Positions 16,560 through 28,500 of a DNA stretch of 64,000 nt are shown piece after piece. Both the position numbers and the translations under genes were made by a program. The DNA comes from Amphiduros pacificus (Eukaryota; Annelida; Polychaeta; Phyllodocida; Hesionidae). How positions within the stretch are numbered: the stretch's first letter is position 1; the number at the start of each line of letters is the position of its first letter. The stretch spans positions 52,073,379-52,137,378 of the forward strand of contig OX439003.1 in the NCBI GenBank assembly GCA_949316495.1, given 5' to 3'. Under the pieces are notes generated by a model. The model was given only the letters and a program-made list of their open reading frames with translations, made no database searches and was not told the DNA's origin.

Positions 16560-19500
16560 ACCAGTATGTCAAATACGGACAGCGAGTCGGACGTAATATA
16601 CCGGGCTACGGCCGGATACCTGCCGCTCCATGACGGAGAAATAGAACTTTGTTCTGGAGATATTATCACAAATGTGAAGGACTTGTATAATGGTTGGACA
16701 TTAGGCCGCAACGTGAGCCGAGACTCAGTGGGAATATTTCCTTCTGATTACGTCATACCCGCTCTAGACATCGCCACGCCAGAGATTGAAAAACTACCGG
16801 CCCTCCAACGGAGAGCTTCGCGCAAAAGTACGGAATTGCTCATATCTCCCACTGACCATACGTCTGGAAAGAAAAAGGACAAAAGTCCCATAGTGGATCC
16901 TCGGGATCCAAGTAAACCTTTTGTGGAGTTTCCGCATCATTATGAACAGCTAAAGGCTGCTAAAAAAGCAGCGCTTGCAATTTCGAATGGTCCTCATATT
17001 AACAGCGCAAACATAGACGAACTGAACACAGACTTTCCTGATCCGGAAGAAGATTTTTCTTCTAATTCTTTGCCAAGTCCGAAAAAACAAGTGTATCAGA
17101 AGAACAATAATAACAGGAAACCACAAATGTTTGTCAGACCAAATCCTGGGAAAAATATATTTCGTCAGTCGTCCGATACGGCTGTGAAAGCCACATCAGA
17201 AACTGACCTGCATAATAGTCCACAATGTAACCGACGGAGTAGCAGTAATACGCCGCCGAGTAATCGGTCGACGCCAACGCCTCAAAGGATACGCATCAGT
17301 GCTCCTCCTGGGCAGCTCATCAGCATGGTGAACGCTGACGCCACGGAGAGCAATCCGGAACGCCTGACAGACAGCCAACTACCCAGCACCTCCGGGACTC
17401 CAGGCCAGGTTCAGATGAACCCCTTGGTAGCAGAGGAGGCTGTCACACCTTCAGATGCCTCGTCTCCCATGACCCCCAACATGGAGGTCACCCAGCACCA
17501 AAACATCACTAACGAAAACCGCGCTTCTCCTCATCAGAAACCCAAATTTGGCAACATGAAACAAGCGTTATACCAGGACTACCGGACTCTGGAATGTCCT
17601 GCCCTGGATGGCCCCCATCTGAGGTTTAAACCTATCCTTAAGAATAAGAATGGCCAGTACAATAGAGCCAATGAGATATACTACAGAGAGGACCCCGAGC
17701 AGCACAGGTCCACCAGACTTCTCCTGGCGCTGCTCGCAGGGATATTCTGCGGATTTGTTCTCTTCCTCTGGATGTTCTTTGCACTGGAATATTCGTTCAT
17801 GATATCTATGTTGATGGCAGTGGTGGTGGCGGCCCTGCTCATCCTCACGTTCGCCATGTCGAGGCTCTGCCGTGCCGTGGGCGCCCTGGTTGTCCCCAGT
17901 CTGTGTACCACTAGAGGGCGCATTGCATTCCTCATTATTGTCACCGGTTTCTTGTTGGATGGACCCATCACTAATATCTACTTCAACATGGCAGAGGTGT
18001 CTCGTTCCATGAGCTGCAGTGCCGAGCAGTCCTACAACCAGAGCATGCTTCTGCTGCAACCATTTGACACCATGATGTCTAACCTCAACAGTACAGTATC
18101 TCGCCTTCAGGTGGCAGCACATGATGTCAACTCTGGACTGCGACCACTCACCAGAGGTCTAAACAATGCCGAAATTGGACTATGGGACGGAAAGCTGGCT
18201 CTACAGGGAACGTATCAGGTGGGTGCTGTGAGTAAAATTTGTGTCGTAATTTTTTAGTTTTCTAGTCATTTTACCCTTTTGCTTTCTAGCTCTCATATTT
18301 ATAGTGATTGTGAAAAGTAGGTAGATTTTACTCTTTCGCACTTTTGCTTATTATTTTCTAAATTGAATATAATCATTTCAATTTCAATATTTTATGGCAG
18401 GAAGAAATCTATATTTATCCCTATATATACATCATATATTAAGAAAATTGCCTCATATGCATGTTAATCATACCAGTTCAATAAATGCCTGAGGGACATA
18501 TTTATGAGTTAAAAACATGCTCAGTCCTATTTTCTCCAACAACCATGGATTTTGTCAAAAGAAAGCCCAGACTATAATTGATGTGTTATTGACCTGATCT
18601 AAACTCCAAAGTAATTAAGTCAGCCAAATCAAATAAACCATCGCAGTAACCCCTATGGGAAGCACATGATATATTAAATCAAGGTCAATGATCTAATAAA
18701 GTTATCCCAATATCAGGAAAATTAATACCGCTGATTTTTACTTGTAAAGTGAACCAAATTTTGCCGACCTTTGTTTGGGTTTCATTCATCCATCAATGCT
18801 GACAGATGATGCAATGGTGCCCTACCATTATCTCTGTGATATTTACATACACCATGAGGATAGTGCACCCGTCAAAGTGACTACCTCACACCAAAAATAT
18901 TTATATTGTTTTTTTATTTCCATAGCACTACAAACTATCAGAGCATTATTTTTTCCCGGCAGGATGAGAGGCGCGGAATTCTTGTTTTGCATAAATATCT
19001 CCAAGGTGTCTTTATATATCCCAGCAGTAAGCCAGAGATGCCCTACTTCTTCCAAAATAAAACCTCGGAGGAGTTGTCTTGCTGGGCACTTATGACATGC
19101 TGTTCCCCATCCTAACTTGTGATCATGCAAGCCTGCAGCGTAATCCCCCAGTCAATGTGCTACAATCTTCTATCTCTCACTGGCCTTCCTTACAACTGCT
19201 TTCATATTTAAGTTCAGATGTAACCATATTTTTACTTTGATGACTTCAGGTGTCTGACCAAAATAGATGTGACATTTTGCAGTTGTTTTATGTATTCACA
19301 GTGCTATCTCAGTAAAAGAATGAAAAGAATAGATATGACAATATCTATTGAGGGACATTCTTGGTTCCTCAGAATTTTTAAAACCTGTCAACAAGCACAA
19401 TTGTTACTTTTTGGCATAACAACAGTTTTGCATAAATGAGAAGACAGCAGTAGCTATGGTGTCTTTTCTTGTAATAACACCCTGTCAGGCCATTCCCTTC

Positions 19501-22500
19501 TGTCAGCAGAAAAAAATATCATTTTGTAACAACCTTAATGAATAATCCAAAATTTCAAGCATTTGGGTTATATATTTTATCTACTGCTCATCAGCTATGA
19601 AGGAGAGCACTCTTCAGTCTGCTTTGATCAAATGAGCATATCTACAACTTGCCTCTTCGCTACATTATTAATAAATACTGACTGATAAAGAGACCGCAAA
19701 AACTGCTAATATGAAGGAATAATTCTCCAGTAAACAAACTCCCCCGGGAGGTGCTTTAATACGTAATGAGACAGATAACAGAGCAAGGAATTCACAGCAG
19801 AATCCATGTCGCACTCACAATGTAGATCTGTATAGGGATAAATGACTCTATCTCTTATGTTAATACACATTTATAACATCTATCATTTCAGTTATCATTC
19901 TCCAGGCCATGAGAAAGATATTAAACATGATTACTTCTTCAAAGAAACAGAACATACTATTTTTAGATATGAGATAGAAACCTTTAATTAGAAACATCTT
20001 TATTTGACAGACAACACATTGAAGATCTGATGGTATTTTGTCTGTGGATATCACATGTACTGGTGACATTCTTCTTTATGGCTGTCAAAGGAAGCTGAGA
20101 GAGGAGACCAGATTACAAAATGGCATGTCCCCTATCTCTGTGACCCAAATGAAAGTGTCTTCTGCGTCTGTGGATAGGCCAAATTGTCCTTATTGCTTTA
20201 AAGAATAGTGATTACAAAACACGATTGACACCATTTGGCGAGGTCGCCTTCACCAATTCCTGAAACAAGTCTCTCAAGGCAATTAAGGTTTTCAAACCTA
20301 ATTGAAAAACACCTCACAGAGTCTGAGATCAAAGAGATTCATTTGCACTTCAAAGAACATTGAGTAACAATCTTTTTCAAAAGGATTGGATACTTTAATT
20401 TAAATGTATATAAATGTATATGTATATTATATATATTATATGCACATATCTTAAAAGTTCATTTTCCTTATCTTTGTAACTAATTCTTTCTCAGTTTAAC
20501 AAACATACCAAAAAAAAGCACCATTTAATCTGTTAACTGTATCTATTACATAAAGATAAAAATAGCCATTTGATTGGATTTGTGCGGTGGATTCCTGCGA
20601 CTGTCAATCAGGTTGGTGGAGCATTGTGCCAGCGGGCACGAAAGTGTAGTTACTTGCTCTGCTGGCAGGGGGCGCTCACCACATGCAAATGAGCATTCCA
20701 TCACAGTGTCTCAGACATCAATATGTCCTCGCAATCATTCTCAACAAAGTCCTGATTATATCGCTATTAAAACATTGAATAAAACTCACACTAAATGTGT
20801 CATATTGCGGCAGTATGACAGCTTTGATGGTCCAGGCTTAGTTACTTTGATAAACTTCCATCAGTTGGTGCAAAATGTTTATTATGTGTTATAATTCCAA
20901 GCCAATTTTTAAACTCAGGTCAAAAACTGATAAAGGTCACCCCAACAGACAAAACAACACAAATACTGATATACCTAAGATACCAGATCTATCATAAGAC
21001 AGATTCTTAAATGTCAAAGTAGGTAGAACAGATGACAAAAAGATGGCTCCAATACACACATGCTTAATTGCAAACATCAAGGAAGCACAAACAAGACGGT
21101 CTCACAAGAAACTCTTTTTCTCAGTGTGACAATGAATTAATGATATTTTTCATCAAATACATGACAAGCCAATATAAGGTCGAAAGTGTCCCAATGTTTT
21201 CTTCCTACCACAAACATTGCTTCTGGAGCTGGTTGCAGATATCAAACCACAGAAGTACGCTTCAAACATTGCCCTTCAAAGTTCACATCATTTTTCTCTT
21301 TATCTGCCATCTCTTTGATAGAGTTCCTATTTCTCTTAATGGTTTGTGACTCGGTTCTGTTTCCTCCACATGGTAAGCGGTGGAAAACTAGAATACCACA
21401 CACAATGATGCAGCATTTAGAGCTGTGTCTGCAGCGTCTGCTGTGGTAGTGGAAAGTTGTGCTGGTGCATGTAAAGAGACTGGCACCTCTTCCATTCTGC
21501 ATTGTTATCACACTAATGAGGCAAGCTGCAGATGGACTTATTTCAAACAGTCACAGATGGGCAATTCATCGCAATTAGAGCCGTGAAGATGATGGTTAAT
21601 TCCATGGCATGTTTGCCACTCAGATTTAGAAGGCTGCCAAACCCTCACAATTGAATGGTCTACATTGAGCCTGTCACTAATGTATAATATTATCTCACTT
21701 TAAGTGTCATAATCTGATTCTGTTATTCATTTTCTTGCCAATCTATACACAGTCAATACAAATTTGCCTTTAATAGGGTCATTGGGCTGTTTGTCTGGTA
21801 GATTTAGCACATAATCTCAGTATCAAGAACAAACATTCTCACGCTGTTACTCTTAAATAAAACATCTATTTTATCAATTGCAACCAAGTTAAATAAGGTA
21901 GAATTTAATGCATTAAAATATTTTCCATGACTGAACTATACGTAACCAACTAAGGTCATGTGACAGCGAGGCCTGGCCAGCTGGAGTCATACGCTGGTCA
22001 TGCATGACCTATAGGTATTAAGTGATAAGCTCAGAGAGATTGCCTCTATTATGGAATACTTCTCCCCTCAGAATGTGCTCACTCTTAAGGGGAACATAGC
22101 AGCCAGGCCTGACAGCCAGGCTTCTAATTTGTCCATCGATATTCTTGCTTGTCAAACCAGTGACATAATCCAGTGTCCCAGTTATGTCCAGACTACAAAA
22201 CTGCAGAAGCCCATCTCTACAGAAAGCAGATGTGACTTCTGACCCACTGCAATATCCCATAAGACAAAAACTAAAAGCAATTAAGACAATTATTTGGGGT
22301 TCTCATATTTACAGCCAAGGGCATTGTCAAGTGCTTTGCAATCAATATGAGTAAATGAGTTATTTTCATGTTTGTATTGGGTCAAGTCAAAGTAGAATCA
22401 TCAGAAAGTCTTTTTACTTTAAGCTATTTTACAACGCTATAGTATTTGAGGAGAATTTGGGATTTCCCTGTACATTTATCACCTCCACCATACTTGAGTA

Positions 22501-25500
22501 TACTTGTAGAAGTTCACAGAATTCACAGCATCGGCCTGTTGTTTAGTGGTAAACAAAGAGTAGACTCTCAAGCTACTTGACTCATCTCAGCTCAAGAATG
22601 TAGGTCATAGCAAAATTAAATAATATTTGTACTTTTCTTTCCACAATAAATTTGCAAACTATGGAACAATTGCTTTAGTTCATATCTATTTCAAATAATC
22701 AAAAACTCAAAAACCTATTCACCTTAGCAACTAAAAGGGCAGAAAAGATATTCAGCAATCTTCAACCTGAGCCAAGAGCTCCATTTCACACAAAAGTATA
22801 AATAGTTCTGAAGTGCTACAAGCATAAAACAGGTGCCCACATTTCCCGAAATACTCTTACCATTCTTGTGTAATAAAATACCGGTGCCAAGCCGCCACTC
22901 CGGGCTCTAAACATGTTAAAAGAAAGGCACTGGATTACATCTCACTAAACTGACGACCATGCCAAAAGAAAAAACTCTATTAGATTCGTCTTGTACTCGG
23001 AGCAGTCCTTGGGGACGGGGGATGAGAAATCGCGAGACAGATCAATCACTCGGGTAATCTTTGACCGCGATCCTCTCCTGACTGCTGCAGAAACAACCAA
23101 CATAAAAAAAGTCAGCATAAATTGGCGATATTTCATTTGTCAGATCAGTGGCCTAACTGTTTTTGGGGAGGGACTTGCTTGTAAATGACCAACATGAGGC
23201 AAAGATAAACACTCCCACTTCAAAACATCATCTCTCCCTCATTATTTGGAGATTTCTCTTCTGGGACATATTCAATATATGTCAAATGTATATAAATATG
23301 AGTCACTGCTACTCAATAAACCTATTTTATTGCATAAAATACAAGAGTATCCCACTCTTAGTGGTCAATAGGTTTGTCACACAAAATAGTCATGTTATCT
23401 GTCACTCAAAAAGGCCAACTTCTTTTCTACCTCAACAATCCAAATTTCCTTTTTTGTAAATCAAGAATGGCTCACAGCTTGTTTGTATGCATATTTTTAT
23501 ATCAATTTACAATATACATCTGGAGCTTAGCACCTTGTAATAACATAAACCTTTATTATCCCCCAGATCTTGAGGTATGGTAATAACACAACCAACCTAC
23601 CAGATGCAAGAAACCCTAAATTTCTGTATATATATGTTATATATGCTTTCAGACATGTCGCCTGATGGTGGACCGAGCCTTTAATGACTGCAGTGCGGGG
23701 ATTGCGGATGCTCAGAACCAGTGTCTGGGTGTAGTGACGGCCCTGGGGGACGTCTACCACATAGCCAGGGACGTCATAGACCGGCTTAATCCCGAACTGT
23801 GGGCACCAAAACATGTCTCACTCCAGAAACGACAAGTGATTGGTGAAAGGTGAGCTCATCTCCCACACTCGCCATTTGTATTCAACTACTCGTACTTCAT
23901 TTATATGAAAAATGCATCATATATTCAAACTTTACACTGGAGATGCCGTATTTGTGTGGGGGATGGGGGCTGTATTGGTCTCACAGGGAAGCAGTAATCA
24001 TGGTATAATATAGGGGGCCCAGACGGGGGACGGGGGCGGTATTGGTCTCACATGGTAGCAGTAATCATGGTATAATATAGGGGGCCCAGACGGGGGATGG
24101 GGGCTGCAGTAATCATGGTATAGGGGGCCCAGATGGGGGACGAGGGCTGTATTGGTCTCACATGGTAGCAGTAATCATGGTATAATATAGGGGGCCCAGA
24201 CGGGGGATGGGGGCTGCCGTAATCATGGTATAGGGGGCCCAGACGGGGGACGGGGGCTGCATTGCTTAGTTTATACTTTACCGTGCCTTGGTGCGGAGTG
24301 ATTTGGGCGTGTGCATGTGCTGTGTTCCCAGCAGACATGGCATGGTAATGATTCTACTGGCATGCTGGACTCATCCTGTAAGACTATCATATATAAAACT
24401 GTGATCAGCAGGGAATAATCATCAGCAGGGAATCATCAGCAGGGAATCATCAGCAGGGAATCATCAGCAGGGAATCATCAGCAGGGAATCATCAGCAGGG
24501 AATCGTTAGCAGGGTCCCACCCTGTAAGACTATCATATATAAAGATATGATCATCATCAGGTGGTTGCCACCACTGCACTCGACCACCCTTTGATCACCG
24601 CACCATTTATTACCCACATCTCTCATCCCACGTCCACATCATTTAAGCCATCATATCCTCCATAACTCCAATTTCTAAGGCTTCTTTGCCATATTACCAT
24701 GTTTATATTTTCTCAATCTGAGCCTTTATTACACATCTGAAGTAAGCCTATCATGTGATTCTCTCAGGCTCTCAGGCTCTCAGGGGGAGATGTGTGGCAG
24801 ACGTTTTTACATCTTGCTCTGCTGTTCCCAGCTATTCCTGGCATTCAGGTCATATCATTTTAAAAACGGAATCATTGAAACCACTGGGTGGGTTTGTAGA
24901 AAGTTTACCCCCAGCTGAGGTGCCTGGTCAGTCACTTCTGGCTCCACTATCTATTTTTCATGTCTGCATTAACTTGAAACGTAAATCAACCTGTGGTGGC
25001 ATGCAGAGATGCTTGATGCATCTTTAAATATACCCAGCAAAAACTATCGCCACCAAAAAGTCTTGTCTATTGGGAGGAAAGAGCAAATGTCAGAAGACCA
25101 CGGCAAAATAAACCACTGGGAAGTCTCAAAACGTACTCAAATACAAATAATACAAACTTTTATGATAGCAATATTGTAAAACAAATATTTCTTCAATTTT
25201 TCCAATAACATTATTAAACCAATTGCTACAAAATCTGTTTAATTTTCATTTCTGGTCAAAATGTTATCACTTCAATGGCCAGATATCTTACTGAGCTGGC
25301 AGATACACAGTCTTGACATTGATCGCAGATTCAATCATGTTGCCTGTCAGAGACATATCACAATTTTCATCACATTCTGTGTGATGTTGGCGGGCAGGAG
25401 TTGAGGTTTCCAGGCTGGCCAGCATACAGGTGTGCCTCCTTACTCTCATCTCAGTCTATGAGATATACCCCAGTCTCTGAGATATACCCAGCAAGGCAGT

Positions 25501-28500
25501 GAGTGCCCCCTTCTGGCAAGGTCATAGTGGTCCTCCAACCTGACAACAAGTGGCCTTCACTCTGAACCACATTCACTGCAGTCTGCAGGACAGATATATA
25601 GATAGTAAGATTCAGTAATATGTGCAAAGAAAATTCTGATCAATGGAATTGTGAGCAATGCTACAGGGATATTGTCCCTTTGAAAGGTCTATGGCAGTAG
25701 GGGGCTAAAGATGACCACTATATCCGCTAAGAGAAATGTGTGCATCAGTCTTGTCAGCCTTGAAAGGTCTATGGCAGTGGAGGGGCTAAAGATGACCACT
25801 CTATCTGCTAAGAGAAATGTGTGCATCAGTCTTGTCAGCCTTGAAAGGTCTATGGCAGTGGAGGGGCTAAAGATGACCACTCTATCTGCTAAGAGAAATG
25901 TGTGCATCAGTCTTGTCAGCCTTGAAAGGTCTATGGCAGTGGAGGGGCTAAAGATGACCACTATATCAGCTGAGAGAAATGTGTACATCAGTCTTGTCAG
26001 TCTTGAAAGGTCTATGGCAGTGGAGGGGCTAAAGATGACCACTCTATCTGCTAAGAGAAATGTGTGCATCAGTCTTGTCAGCCTTGAAAGGTCTATGGCA
26101 GTGGAGGGGCTAAAGATGACCACTCTATCTGCTAAGAGAAATGTGTGCATCAGTCTTGTCAGCCTTGAAAGGTCTATGGCAGTGGAGGGGCTAAAGATGA
26201 CCACTCTATCTGCTAAGAGAAATGTGTGCATCAGTCTTGTCAGTCTTGAAAAGTCTATGGCAGTGGAGGGGCTAAAGATGACCACTATATCGGCTGAGAT
26301 ATATGCATACATCAGCTTGTCAATGGCCCTGCCACACCTTTCCATTTATATACCTCTGAGCTGATATTGGCTGATACATAATCAGCAAATCTACAAACTT
26401 TGTCAAAAGTAGTCTTCAACCTTCCTCACTTCTCAAAGTCCTGACTACTTGTGGCTAATCCCATAAATCACAAGATCCTGCCTGCCTAGTAACCGGTATC
26501 AGATTCCTCACCCGGTGATAACTCAGCTATCTATTAAAGTTTCACAGAAATATTGCTATCAACTTCACATAGACTTAATCTGATGTTGATTCCACACATT
26601 TATTTTGGTATCAAATATTAGCCAAATTACTGCCGACATTTGGCTCTCAAGGTCAGCAGGTCATCTATAAACACTGATGGACAGCAGAAAATAGTTTATC
26701 CAAATCTTAACATAATATATCCCAGGAGGCTCGGCCAACATGACCACGCCACATTATCAGTATTCTCTGAAACTGTGCAGTGTGTGGTACAGAAATATAA
26801 ATAATTAAGAAGTCACAAAAATTAGCCATTTGTTAGTGGTTAATCTGTGTTTGGTTGAGGGAAGTGAAGGGAGCTGCCGGGGACCTGATAATTCCCATCC
26901 TACGCTACACAGAGATGCTAGAGGTAGTCAGTGGAACGGCTATATTAATGATGAGAATTATCAGCCATCCACCACCTCCTTCCAGTTTCACACAGATTAT
27001 CTGCAAACAAATGGCTAATTTTTACGACCTCTTAATTATTAATATTTTTATACCACATACTTGACAGTACCAGGAAACACAGATAATTTGACTGTCACTG
27101 GGCTAGTTTATATTGGTCTATCTGCTGCATTGTAACCACTGAGGATGGAGGTGACATAATGTTTAAAACTGATCAGTATCTGAGAAGGATCATAGATGAG
27201 GCCGTGGGCTGAACCCTGATTACATTAGTCTCTAATCATGTTAGTGCCCCCTAGTGGACATAGAGGAATCATTATTTGCACTGACACTGATGATGATGGC
27301 AGCATGCCCACATCATCCTGGTGAGAGATCATGAGTCAACTGGCTTCAGTATGTGAAACATCCCACTTACTGACTTCCTGGTCCCTGTAAATAAACACCT
27401 ACCTCATTAACAAGGGCCAGGTGGGTGCCCTGTGGGGTATATGACTACTGTCAGAAACAGCTACCACATGAATACACCAGAACACTCCTCTACTGTACAG
27501 AACACCCCCTGACCACTCCTCTACTGAACAGAACACCCCCCCTGACCACTCCTCTACTGAACAGAACACCCCCCCCCTTTACCACTCCTCTACTGAACAG
27601 AACACCCCCCCCCTTTACCACTCCTCTACTGTACAGAACACCCCTCTGACCACTCCTCTACTGTACAGAACACCCCCCTGACCACTCCTCTAATGTACAG
27701 AACACCCCCCTGACCACTCCTCTACTGTACAGAACACCCCCCTGACCACTCCTCTACTGTACAGAACACCCCCCCCCCTTTACCACTCCTCTACTGTACA
27801 GAACACCCCCCTGACCACTCCTCTACTGTACAGAACACCCCCCTGACCACTCCTCTAATGTACAGAACACCCCTCTGACCACTCCTCTACTGAACAGAAC
27901 ACCCCCCTGACCGCTCCTCTACTGAACAGAACACCCCCTGACCACTCCTCTACTGAACTGCTCAAGGATTAAGAATGATACAGTATCTATTTAAAAACTA
28001 AAAAAAGCCATCTTTATTAGCCGGTGCAATCGTGGTGAGCATGTGACCCTGTATGTGGCCTTGGGGGGATGGCTTCATTAGAGCGGCCCCAGGGAGATTA
28101 CCACAGAGGTGCACTGCCATACCTGTTAATCTGTGCGAGATAATCCTGCTGATATATGTCTGTGTAATGCTGGGGAGAGACACTCTCGTGGCCTGGGCTT
28201 GATTAAGAAAGAGCATTACTTGTAGTTTAGTGATACTTCCCATGCCTCTTAAGGACCAAGCTCAATTGCTGACAATTCTCTAGCTCAGAAAAGATTATCC
28301 TGCTGATTTACCTATCAAGTTTTAAGTGGGTTGTGTCTCTTTAATACTTTCTATCAAACTCTGGTCATTATACTTTGTTAAAATTGCAAGAGCTGTAGAA
28401 GTAAAACAAATATATTCCCAACACGTAGAAACATGTTTCTGATTTATCACTGTTAAAATATTCATGTTTATGTTACTTGACAAAACAATAATAATGTAAA

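Noticed and set aside
16407-16565. Upstream extension of the SH3 frame by 53 codons
   Set aside because: It runs through the polypyrimidine tract and acceptor at 16551-16559, has intron-like codons, and the ATG at 16566 directly precedes the SH3 domain.
17568-18122. 184-codon antisense frame under the SH3/DC-STAMP exon
   Set aside because: Lies opposite confidently coding sequence; its composition mirrors the sense codons and no family is seen.
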